A stretch of DNA of 5,171 nucleotides, taken from contig CAMJRV010000222.1 of NCBI GenBank assembly GCA_946408315.1, positions 1-5,171 on the forward strand. The letters run 5' to 3'. This document shows positions 1 to 4,974 of this stretch, in pieces (within the stretch, counting starts at the first letter, position 1; each line of letters starts with the position of its first letter). A program made the position numbers and the translations under genes. Under the pieces are notes generated by a model. It was given only the letters and a program-made list of their open reading frames with translations, was not told where the DNA came from and made no database searches. The DNA is from an uncultured Bacillota bacterium (GTDB lineage Bacteria > Bacillota > Clostridia > Peptostreptococcales > Anaerovoracaceae).

Positions 1-586
1 CTATATCACCATCCACGTGCCCTTTATGGAAAATACCAAGGAGCTGATCAACGAAAAGAGATTCAGCATGATGAAGGACGGCGTATGCCTCCTGAACTTC
101 TCCAGAGACCAGATCGTCAGCGAGGCGGACGTGATCAAAGCGCTGGAATCGGGCAAAGTAAGAAAATATGTGACGGACTTCCCGTCCGAAAACATCCTCT
201 GCATCGACAAGGCCATCTGCATTCCTCACCTTGGGGCTTCTACAAAAGAATCGGAAGACAACTGCGCAAGAATGGCCGTAGACCAGCTGATGGACTATCT
301 GGAAAACGGAAATATCACCAACTCGGTCAATTTCCCGAGCTGCACCCTCGGCATCTGCACATCACAGGCAAGAATCTGCGTGCTGAACAGGAACGTCCCT
401 GCGATGCTGGGCAAGATCACAGGGATTCTGGCAGAGAAGAACATCAATATCAGCGACCTGAATAACCGGAGCAAAGGCGACCTGGCCTACACCCTCATCG
501 ATATCGATTCGGAAGTGGACGAGGCCGAGCTGAAAAAAGCGATGATGAGCATAAAAGGAATCATAGCGGTCAGGGTGATCCAGTAA
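1..586 (+). CDS. serA: D-3-phosphoglycerate dehydrogenase, short ACT-domain type (5' end missing)
   Basis: Only the C-terminal 194 residues are present; the reading frame is open from position 2 and the start lies outside the window. The protein should oxidise 3-phosphoglycerate to 3-phosphohydroxypyruvate with NAD+, the first step of serine synthesis, in the cytoplasm. The fragment begins in the nucleotide-binding domain with YITIHVPF. The three catalytic residues of the D-2-hydroxyacid dehydrogenase family are visible, numbered from the first visible residue: Arg35 in NFSRDQIV, Glu63 in DFPSEN, which aligns with the FPTEP motif of E. coli SerA, and His76 in PHLGAST. From about residue 123 (ARICVLNRNVPAMLGKI) to the end it has an ACT domain, the usual site for serine feedback or dimer contact. 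It lacks room for the extra intervening domain of long SerA types. It ends with TAA 22 bp from a converging gene. A related hydroxyacid dehydrogenase is possible, but the ACT domain favours SerA. Confidence 0.9.
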   Translation, partial: YITIHVPFMENTKELINEKRFSMMKDGVCLLNFSRDQIVSEADVIKALESGKVRKYVTDFPSENILCIDKAICIPHLGASTKESEDNCARMAVDQLMDYLENGNITNSVNFPSCTLGICTSQARICVLNRNVPAMLGKITGILAEKNINISDLNNRSKGDLAYTLIDIDSEVDEAELKKAMMSIKGIIAVRVIQ

Positions 587-606
587 GACCTGCAGGGATG
601 CAGCTT
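585..606. terminator. Stem-loop between two converging stop codons (weak terminator candidate)
   Basis: The short gap between the serA and yihY stop codons holds CTGCA-GGGA-TGCAG (590-603), extended by AAG/CTT across a two-base bulge. It is the only structure in the gap and could end transcription from both sides. Neither strand has a T-run after the stem, so this is not a standard intrinsic terminator and the call is weak. Confidence 0.3.
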
Positions 607-608
607 CA

Positions 609-1448
609 TTAAGATCTGGTTGTCTTTGACTCTTCCCACACGACATTTACCTGAATTCCGATGACCAGAATGTAGCCGAGAATATAGAACCAGAACAGCA
701 GCGCCACGATGGCGGCAAGGCTTCCGTAAAGAAGGTCGTAGTTGGCAAAGACGGAGGCGTAGAAGGAGTAGACCCATGTTGCCAGCAGCATGCCGGCGGA
801 AGCCACAATGCTGCCTGGCAATATTTTTTTGAAAGGAAGCCGCTCCGAGGGAAGCACATAGTAGTTGTAGCTTATCATCAGGAAGTACAGCGCCAGCGCC
901 ATCGGCCACCGAAGGACGAACCATACGTTGTCAAAGGTATAGTTCAGGTTCAGGAACTTTTTGACATAGAGCGTAACGGCATAGATGATCATTTCACCGT
1001 AGACCATGATGAGAAGGCTGAACACGATCGTGAACAGGGTGATCAGGATCGTCCTGACCGCCCGCAGCCTTTCCCGGAACCAGCTCCTGCCTCCGGAAGG
1101 GTGGCCTGTGAAGGAGTAGTTTGAAATCCGCATCATGGAGTATTGGGCCTTGGACGCCGCCCACAGAGCAAACACAAGAAATGCGACGCTGATCGCCCCC
1201 GACGGCGTATACGTCAGATATTGGGAAAGATTCGCATAGATTTCGGGGGAAACATACTGGCTGAGCAGGTCCCGGATCACGTTCATGGAGATGGAGAAGA
1301 CCCCCAGCAGCTCTCCCAGAATAATTGCGATCGGTACCATGGACAGCAGGAAAAAGAATGCCAGTTCTGCCGCAACCCCCTGAAAATACGGATCCGCCAT
1401 TCTTTTTATGATCATCAACGTCATATTCAGCAAACTTCTTTTCTTCAT
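609..1448 (-). CDS. YihY/BrkB-family integral membrane protein
   Basis: This 279-residue protein has about six hydrophobic segments, near residues 24-50, 84-103, 131-160, 178-197, 210-232 and 242-268, and a basic, charged C-terminal tail. The family hallmarks are present: a small-residue first helix ending in a proline (AAELAFFFLLSMVP) and the conserved last-helix block beginning YGSLAAIVALLFWFY and ending GIQVN. These match the YihY/virulence factor BrkB family (once misnamed RNase BN), whose transport or envelope role is not established, so no substrate is given. It is last in the pit-DUF47-rph-rdgB-yihY run, 51 nt after rdgB. The start at 1448 is supported by an overlapping 10-codon mini-ORF rather than by a good ribosome binding site, since only AGAAG abuts the ATG. 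The ATG at residue 9 is an alternative. Confidence 0.88.
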   Translation of the reverse strand: MKKRSLLNMTLMIIKRMADPYFQGVAAELAFFFLLSMVPIAIILGELLGVFSISMNVIRDLLSQYVSPEIYANLSQYLTYTPSGAISVAFLVFALWAASKAQYSMMRISNYSFTGHPSGGRSWFRERLRAVRTILITLFTIVFSLLIMVYGEMIIYAVTLYVKKFLNLNYTFDNVWFVLRWPMALALYFLMISYNYYVLPSERLPFKKILPGSIVASAGMLLATWVYSFYASVFANYDLLYGSLAAIVALLFWFYILGYILVIGIQVNVVWEESKTTRS

Positions 1449-1477
1449 CTTCTTTTTTCGATTTCCCTTTCAATCAT
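1445..1477 (-). promoter_or_regulatory. 10-codon mini-ORF overlapping the yihY start (possible translational coupler)
   Basis: On the minus strand ATG at 1477 opens a frame encoding MIEREIEKRR. Its TGA stop overlaps the yihY ATG as ATGA. A GGGG run lies about 6 nt before its ATG, whereas yihY itself has no well-spaced purine-rich site. Stop-start overlap of this kind lets ribosomes reinitiate. Such a short frame can arise by chance, so confidence is low. Confidence 0.25.
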
Positions 1478-1499
1478 CTCTAACCCCGAAAATGGCAGC

Positions 1500-2090
1500 T
1501 CAGGCCTCCGATAGTTTCCGCTTCAAATTCATCAGTGCGGCGGCACGGTGGCTGATGCGATTTTTCTCTTCTCCCGACAGCTCCGCAAAGGTGCGGTCAA
1601 ATCCGTTCGGAACGAACAAGGGATCATACCCAAAGCCGTTATTTCCCCTCGGCTGATATATAATATGCCCTTCGCACTCACCTCTTGCGACAATTTTCCT
1701 GCCGTCGGGATAAACCATGGTAATCACCGATACAAATCGAGCGGTGCGGTTTTCCGGCTCCACATCGGCAAGCAGCTTCAGGAGCTTTTCATTGTTCGCC
1801 AGGTCGTTGCCGTCCTCCCCGGCAAACCGGGCGGAGATCACCCCGGGAGCTCCTCCCAGCGCGTCCACCATCAAGCCGGAATCGTCGGCAATCGTGATTT
1901 CGCCGCACAGCTCCATGATCTCCCTGGCCTTTTTCTCCGAATTTTCCTCGAACGTAGCCCCGTCCTCTTCGACCTCCACGTCGGGAACTCCGGCGTCGTC
2001 TCTCGATACGACCTCCATGCCGAACTCCCTGGTGATCGCCTGTATTTCGTCAATCTTATGCTTGTTCTTCGTCGCCGCTATAATACGCAT
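1500..2090 (-). CDS. rdgB: XTP/dITP (non-canonical purine NTP) pyrophosphatase, RdgB/HAM1 family
   Basis: This 196-residue cytoplasmic enzyme hydrolyses ITP, dITP and XTP to the monophosphate and pyrophosphate, keeping deaminated purines out of DNA and RNA. The length is typical of the family. Recognisable blocks are the N-terminal nucleotide-binding stretch ATKNKHKIDEI (residues 6-16), DGATFEEN (43-50), the catalytic acidic motif ADDSGL (68-73) followed by GGAPGVISARFAG (79-91), GFGYDPLF (152-159) and the SHR triad (180-182). No expected residue appears to be missing. AGGAGG at 2096-2101 lies 5 nt before the ATG. The gap to the rph stop is only 12 nt and the ribosome binding site nearly touches that stop, so translation is probably coupled. 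The rph-rdgB order is common in Firmicutes. Confidence 0.96.
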   Translation of the reverse strand: MRIIAATKNKHKIDEIQAITREFGMEVVSRDDAGVPDVEVEEDGATFEENSEKKAREIMELCGEITIADDSGLMVDALGGAPGVISARFAGEDGNDLANNEKLLKLLADVEPENRTARFVSVITMVYPDGRKIVARGECEGHIIYQPRGNNGFGYDPLFVPNGFDRTFAELSGEEKNRISHRAAALMNLKRKLSEA

Positions 2091-2095
2091 GTTTC

Positions 2096-2101
2096 CCTCC
2101 T
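2096..2101 (-). promoter_or_regulatory. Ribosome binding site of rdgB
   Basis: The minus strand reads AGGAGG followed by GAAAC and then the ATG. It starts one base after the rph TGA (2105-2103), which suggests that terminating ribosomes hand over to rdgB. Confidence 0.85.
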
Positions 2102-2102
2102 A

Positions 2103-2840
2103 TCATTCCAGTTTGCCCAGAATTTCTTTCTGTATTTCATTCAGCTCCCTGCAGCCTTTTGCGGCAAGGGCAAGCATCTGCTGAAGCTGCTCGGGCCCAA
2201 ACGGCGCATCCTCGCCCGTTCCCTGCACCTCGATATATTCGCCCCGATCCGTCATGACGACGTTCATATCGACCTTGGCGGTGGAGTCTTCCGTGTAGGG
2301 CAGGTCGAGGACGGCTTCTTCCCCCGATTCATCGGCAAGAATCCCCACGCTGATAGCGGAAACGAAACTTTTCACAGGAATCGTTTCGATCATCTCCCTC
2401 TCCTTCATCCATTTCATGGCCTCAACCATCGCGATAAACGCTCCGGTGATGGATGCGGTGCGCGTTCCGCCGTCGGCCTGAATCACGTCGCAGTCGATCC
2501 AGATGGACCGCTCGCCCAGCAGTTCCAGATCCGTTACCGAACGGAGAGACCTGCCGATCAGCCTTTGGATTTCCATGGTTCTCCCGTCGATTTTACCCCG
2601 GCTTGCGTCTCTCACCTTGCGGGACGCGGTAGAACGAGGAAGCATGCCGTACTCCGCCGTAACCCAGCCTTTTCCCGTCCCCTTCAGATGCTGGGCGGTC
2701 TTCTCCTCTACGGAAGCGGTGCAGATGACCTTCGTATCACCCATTTCGATCAGGACGGAACCCTCCGCATGTTTCAGATAATGATTCGTTATTTTTATCG
2801 GTCTTAATTCGTCCGGTTTTCTGTTGTCTGTTCGTTTCAT
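2103..2840 (-). CDS. rph: Ribonuclease PH (tRNA nucleotidyltransferase)
   Basis: This 245-residue enzyme trims the 3' ends of tRNA precursors and other RNAs by phosphorolysis, using inorganic phosphate and releasing nucleoside diphosphates; the family forms a hexameric ring in the cytoplasm. Its length matches the B. subtilis enzyme. Visible motifs are [12 protein letters not shown] (residues 6-17), [10 protein letters not shown] (62-71), the phosphate-binding arginine in [11 protein letters not shown] (Arg87), the GGTRT loop (124-128, Arg127), and the metal-binding aspartates Asp179 and Asp185 in DLPYTED, followed by KVDMNV. The frame stays open upstream to a TTG at 2858, but the six extra codons contain the ribosome binding site itself, so the ATG at 2840 is the start. 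It sits between DUF47, 28 nt upstream, and rdgB, 12 nt downstream. Confidence 0.97.
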   Translation of the reverse strand: MKRTDNRKPDELRPIKITNHYLKHAEGSVLIEMGDTKVICTASVEEKTAQHLKGTGKGWVTAEYGMLPRSTASRKVRDASRGKIDGRTMEIQRLIGRSLRSVTDLELLGERSIWIDCDVIQADGGTRTASITGAFIAMVEAMKWMKEREMIETIPVKSFVSAISVGILADESGEEAVLDLPYTEDSTAKVDMNVVMTDRGEYIEVQGTGEDAPFGPEQLQQMLALAAKGCRELNEIQKEILGKLE

Positions 2841-2846
2841 CAAATA

Positions 2847-2852
2847 CTCCTT
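2847..2852 (-). promoter_or_regulatory. Ribosome binding site fixing the rph start
   Basis: AAGGAG on the minus strand lies 6 nt before the ATG at 2840. It rules out the longer TTG-started frame, whose third and fourth codons would be this site. It begins 7 nt after the 3' base of the hairpin at 2860-2881. Confidence 0.9.
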
Positions 2853-2859
2853 AACCAAA

Positions 2860-2881
2860 GAAGAACTCTTACGAGTTCTTC
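2860..2881 (-). other. Perfect 9-bp hairpin with the DUF47 stop codon in its tetraloop
   Basis: Read on the minus strand the sequence is GAAGAACTC-GTAA-GAGTTCTTC, a perfect 9-bp stem closing a four-base loop. The loop GTAA fits the stable GNRA class closed by a C-G pair, and its last three bases are the DUF47 stop codon. Only three T residues follow the stem before GG, so full intrinsic termination is unlikely. A weak attenuator, an RNA-processing site or an mRNA-stabilising structure between DUF47 and rph would all fit. Confidence 0.6.
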
Positions 2882-3492
2882 ATCATTACGCTCTCAATTA
2901 CATCGGCCACATCCTCGCAGGCGTCGCAGCAGATCTCCATGTAGTGGAGGGTCCTGCCCCAGCCGTATACCTCCAGCGGATCCTTGCCGCTCACGTACAG
3001 GTTGCGGGTCGCCTTGGTGAACAGCTCGTCGCCCTCTTCCTCCATCCTGTTGATCTCAACGATGAGGTTGTGCAGCGTCTGAGATTTTCTGAAGTTGTGA
3101 AACTCATTCAGCGCTTCTCTCAGTGCTTCGCAGCATTTCACGATGATGCCCGCCATCCGCAGGGCGTCTTCCCGCATGGTCCTGATATTGAACATGTACA
3201 TGCGCATCAGGACGTCCTCGACATTATCCGTCACGTTATCAATGGCGTCGGCCATTGCAACGATGTCTTCCCGCTCAATCGGTGTGATAAACTCCTTTGC
3301 CAGTTTTTTCATCATGATATGACGTTCCACGTCTCCGGCATGCTCGATATTATGCATGAGCTTCATCTTCTCTTCCAGCTCATCCGGATTATAGTTGTGC
3401 ATGATTTCGCTCAGCAGTTTTGCAGCTTCACAGGAATAGTTGACCAGTTCCACAAAAGTGCTGAAGTAATTATCATCTTTTTTGATTGCCAT
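2869..3492 (-). CDS. DUF47 / PhoU-like phosphate transport accessory protein (YkaA type)
   Basis: This 207-residue soluble, mostly helical protein is rich in acidic residues and matches the DUF47 branch of the PhoU superfamily, typified by B. subtilis YkaA, which is commonly encoded beside a Pit transporter. PhoU-type metal-binding ExxxD patterns are visible: Glu50/Asp54 in IEHAGDVE, the acidic block [12 protein letters not shown] (82-93), and in the second half EEEGDE (151-156) and the C-terminal [10 protein letters not shown] (188-197). It probably regulates or couples to the Pit protein encoded 57 nt upstream; the mechanism is not settled for this family. Six cysteines, including two CC pairs (120-121 and 188-189), are more than such a protein needs. 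AAGGAG at 3503-3508 precedes the ATG by 10 nt. The stop codon lies in a hairpin loop ahead of rph. Confidence 0.9.
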   Translation of the reverse strand: MAIKKDDNYFSTFVELVNYSCEAAKLLSEIMHNYNPDELEEKMKLMHNIEHAGDVERHIMMKKLAKEFITPIEREDIVAMADAIDNVTDNVEDVLMRMYMFNIRTMREDALRMAGIIVKCCEALREALNEFHNFRKSQTLHNLIVEINRMEEEGDELFTKATRNLYVSGKDPLEVYGWGRTLHYMEICCDACEDVADVIESVMMKNS

Positions 3493-3502
3493 TTTAAATC
3501 TT

Positions 3503-3508
3503 CTCCTT
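3503..3508 (-). promoter_or_regulatory. Ribosome binding site of the DUF47 gene
   Basis: AAGGAG (AAGGAGAAG in full) stands 10 nt before the ATG. Its first two bases are the end of the AT-rich palindrome TTATTAATAA (3507-3516). Confidence 0.8.
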
Positions 3509-3540
3509 ATTAATAACTTACTCCGATTTTGGTGAGTAAG
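3507..3540 (-). repeat. Inverted repeat plus AT palindrome in the pit-DUF47 gap
   Basis: In the 57-nt gap CTTACTC (3517-3523) and GAGTAAG (3534-3540) form a 7-bp inverted repeat around a 10-nt loop. Immediately next to it is the 10-bp self-complementary TTATTAATAA (3507-3516), which runs into the DUF47 ribosome binding site. The stem is not followed by a T-run on the minus strand, so termination is unlikely. It could adjust pit:DUF47 expression or protect the pit mRNA 3' end. Confidence 0.4.
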
Positions 3541-3549
3541 GGTTTTATG

Positions 3550-4602
3550 CTAAAATATCTTCATAAAAATCAACGCCATGATAAACCCGATCGCTCCACA
3601 GCCCGGGAAGGTCAGAATCCATGCGGATATCATATTCTTTACGACGCCCCAGTTGACCGAGGAAAGTCTTTTGGCCGCGCCGACGCCCATAATCGAGGTC
3701 GTTTTCGTGTGTGTCGTGCTGACCGGCAGACCGAAGATCGATGCGACAAACAGGCATAAAACCGCCGCCAGATCCGCGGAAAAACCCTGGTATTTTTCAA
3801 GCTTGACCATGTCCATTCCGACGGACTTTATGATCCGGTAGCCTCCGATGGAGGTGCCGAGGGCCATTACGACAGAACAGAGAACCATCATCCAGATCGG
3901 GATCTGAAATTCCGTCACGTTGCTCTGTCCGTTGGCTAAAAATATGCCGAGCATGAAAACTCCCATAAACTTCTGGCCGTCCTGAGCGCCGTGCATGAAA
4001 GCCATTCCTGCCGCCCCTGCAACCTGGGCATTTTTGAATATATGATAGGATTTCCTCCTGTCAAGACCCCGAAAAAGCTGCTCGACCCCTTTGACAACGA
4101 TCCAGCCCATGCCGAAGCCCATGGCGGTAGAGAGCACCAGTCCATAGATTACCTTGATCCACTGTTCCGGATTGATGCCGGCCAAGCCTCCCTGCAATGC
4201 GATGGCCGCTCCCGAAAGCCCCGCGATCAGCGCATGACTTTCACTTGTGGGGATTCCAAACCACCAGGCCGCTGTCGCCCAGAGTACGATCGCGAACATT
4301 GCCGCACAGAGTGCGACCAGAGCGTCTCCCGAATTTCCTCCAAAGTCTACCATTTTATATATCGTCATCGCCACGGTGGCATTGAGCATCGTCATGACCA
4401 GCACGCCAAAGAAATTAAATATGGCCGCCATGATGATCGCAGCGCGAGGTCCCATCGAACGAGTGGAAACGCAAGTAGCAATCGCGTTCGGCGCATCCGT
4501 CCACCCATTGACCATAATTACGCCTAGAGTCAGCAGCACCGTTACCACGAGCGCCGGGTTTGTTAACAATTGATTTAGAAAGTCACCGAGTAATAATGTC
4601 AT
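3550..4602 (-). CDS. pit: PiT-family inorganic phosphate transporter
   Basis: This 350-residue polytopic membrane protein is mostly hydrophobic, with roughly ten membrane segments. It matches the PHO4/PiT family, which imports phosphate, often as a metal-phosphate complex, driven by an ion gradient. The duplicated family signature is clear: NGWTDAPNAIAT (residues 32-43) in the first half and HGAQDGQKFMG (204-214) in the second, paired with GIPTSESHAL (116-125) and GLPVSTTHTK (291-300). The central loop around residues 172-190 is charged and presumably cytoplasmic. AAGGAGG lies 6 nt before the ATG at 4602; the frame remains open to a TTG at 4620, but that extension contains the ribosome binding site, so it is rejected. 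It heads the run pit-DUF47-rph-rdgB-yihY and has its own promoter, giving a leader of only about 20 nt. Confidence 0.95.
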   Translation of the reverse strand: MTLLLGDFLNQLLTNPALVVTVLLTLGVIMVNGWTDAPNAIATCVSTRSMGPRAAIIMAAIFNFFGVLVMTMLNATVAMTIYKMVDFGGNSGDALVALCAAMFAIVLWATAAWWFGIPTSESHALIAGLSGAAIALQGGLAGINPEQWIKVIYGLVLSTAMGFGMGWIVVKGVEQLFRGLDRRKSYHIFKNAQVAGAAGMAFMHGAQDGQKFMGVFMLGIFLANGQSNVTEFQIPIWMMVLCSVVMALGTSIGGYRIIKSVGMDMVKLEKYQGFSADLAAVLCLFVASIFGLPVSTTHTKTTSIMGVGAAKRLSSVNWGVVKNMISAWILTFPGCGAIGFIMALIFMKIF

Positions 4603-4608
4603 TCTTTG

Positions 4609-4615
4609 CCTCCTT
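4609..4615 (-). promoter_or_regulatory. Ribosome binding site fixing the pit start
   Basis: AAGGAGG on the minus strand sits 6 nt before the ATG at 4602. It excludes the six-codon-longer TTG start. Confidence 0.9.
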
Positions 4616-4628
4616 TTCAAACGTTATT

Positions 4629-4657
4629 ATCATAACATTTTTATAGTCTCATTACAA
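4629..4657 (-). promoter_or_regulatory. Sigma-A-type promoter with extended -10 for the pit operon
   Basis: On the minus strand, -35 TTGTAA (4657-4652) is separated by 17 nt from -10 TATGAT (4634-4629). The -10 is preceded by TGT, giving an extended TGn element. Transcription would begin near 4622, leaving a leader of about 20 nt that is mostly ribosome binding site. A short dyad, ACAAT-AATA-ATTGT (4654-4667), overlaps the -35 and could be an operator. No PhoP-box repeats (TTAACA-like) were seen. Confidence 0.7.
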
Positions 4658-4665
4658 TAATAATT

Positions 4666-4691
4666 GTTGCCCTCCATTGGCAAGGTGCAAC
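4666..4691 (-). repeat. Inverted repeat just upstream of the pit promoter
   Basis: GTTGC (4666-4670) and GCAAC (4687-4691) flank a further partly complementary CCTCC/AAGG inner segment, giving about nine pairs with one bulged base. It lies 8 nt upstream of the -35, so it is outside the pit transcript and would act as a DNA site (operator or activator site) if it is functional. No regulator can be named. Confidence 0.3.
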
Positions 4692-4741
4692 GCGGTTTGC
4701 AAAGATAAAATCGTCTGTCAGAGCATATCTTAAGGAAACAG

Positions 4742-4770
4742 AAAGGCCCCGCAGGCGCGAGGCTTCCTTT
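4742..4770 (-). terminator. Probable intrinsic terminator after the kinase-small protein pair
   Basis: Read on the minus strand, CCTCGC-GCCT-GCGGGG forms a GC-rich stem with one G-T pair, extended by AAAGG/CCTTT across a three-base bulge. It is followed by CTGTTTCC, a poor T-tract. The inner stem pairs better on the minus strand than on the plus, where the G-T pair becomes C-A. It lies 45 nt after the small-protein stop and well ahead of the pit promoter, the right place to separate the two units. Confidence 0.55.
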
Positions 4771-4814
4771 TGCGGCGTTTCCGCTGATTTTCGACTGTTC
4801 CGTTTCGTGATTTC

Positions 4815-4952
4815 CTACCGATTGGTATTGGGGCCCAAACCTTCTTTTTTGGAATTGTGTCCCAGATTCTGCTTTTCGTATGTGCCCGGCACCGGTCCGT
4901 CCTTTTCTGCTTTGGAAGATTTCCGGCCGGCGGATTGATTCTTTTTCTTCAT
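4815..4952 (-). CDS. 45-residue basic, hydrophilic small protein of unknown function
   Basis: I do not recognise this protein. It has 45 residues, starts MKKKNQSAGRK and ends GLGPNTNR. There are nine lysines, two arginines, three glutamates and one aspartate, giving a clearly positive net charge. It has no cysteine, no hydrophobic segment and no signal peptide, so it should be soluble and largely disordered. Evidence that it is a gene: GAGGTGAT, an eight-base match to the anti-Shine-Dalgarno region, stands 7 nt before the ATG. The start lies 22 nt after the stop of the upstream sugar-kinase gene, and a likely terminator follows the stop. Composition (K/N/G/S/Q-rich, short, hydrophilic) recalls minor small acid-soluble spore proteins such as the SspN/SspP types, but no family motif is seen and this is only a suggestion. 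An RNA- or ribosome-associated peptide is another option. Confidence 0.7.
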   Translation of the reverse strand: MKKKNQSAGRKSSKAEKDGPVPGTYEKQNLGHNSKKEGLGPNTNR

Positions 4953-4959
4953 AAAAATA

Positions 4960-4967
4960 ATCACCTC
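4960..4967 (-). promoter_or_regulatory. Near-consensus ribosome binding site of the small protein
   Basis: GAGGTGAT on the minus strand is complementary to eight consecutive bases of the usual 16S rRNA 3' end, with 7-nt spacing to the ATG. It is among the best ribosome binding sites in the window and the main reason for calling the 45-residue frame a gene. Confidence 0.85.
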
Positions 4968-4974
4968 GGGCTTA

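Noticed and set aside
178..195. Possible loss of the catalytic glutamate in the SerA fragment (no DVFExEP motif)
   Set aside because: DFPSEN aligns with the DVFPTEP segment of E. coli SerA, where the glutamate after FPT is the catalytic one, so the residue is present.
1548..2807. A 419-codon open frame on the plus strand, antisense to rdgB and rph
   Set aside because: It lies opposite two unmistakable genes with intact motifs, crosses their junction, has no ribosome binding site, and its product (rich in His, Arg, Pro and Gly) resembles no known family. It is a by-product of codon use on the other strand.
2841..2858. TTG start giving RNase PH six extra residues
   Set aside because: The extra codons contain the AAGGAG ribosome binding site, and the shorter 245-residue protein matches the family length and N-terminus.
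2824..3513. Plus-strand open frame of 229 codons opposite DUF47
   Set aside because: It mirrors the DUF47 gene end to end, and the DUF47 frame has a ribosome binding site and family motifs while this one has neither.
3493..3549. A second promoter between pit and DUF47 (TATTAA-like -10)
   Set aside because: The only upstream partner, TTACTC at 18 nt, matches the -35 consensus poorly, and the AT-rich stretch is better described as a palindrome.
4603..4620. TTG start giving Pit six extra residues
   Set aside because: The extension overlaps the AAGGAGG ribosome binding site, and the ATG at 4602 is perfectly spaced from it.
4616..4814. Riboswitch or small RNA ahead of pit
   Set aside because: The predicted transcript start leaves only about 20 nt of leader, and no known riboswitch core was recognised; the remainder is explained by the promoter, dyads and terminator.
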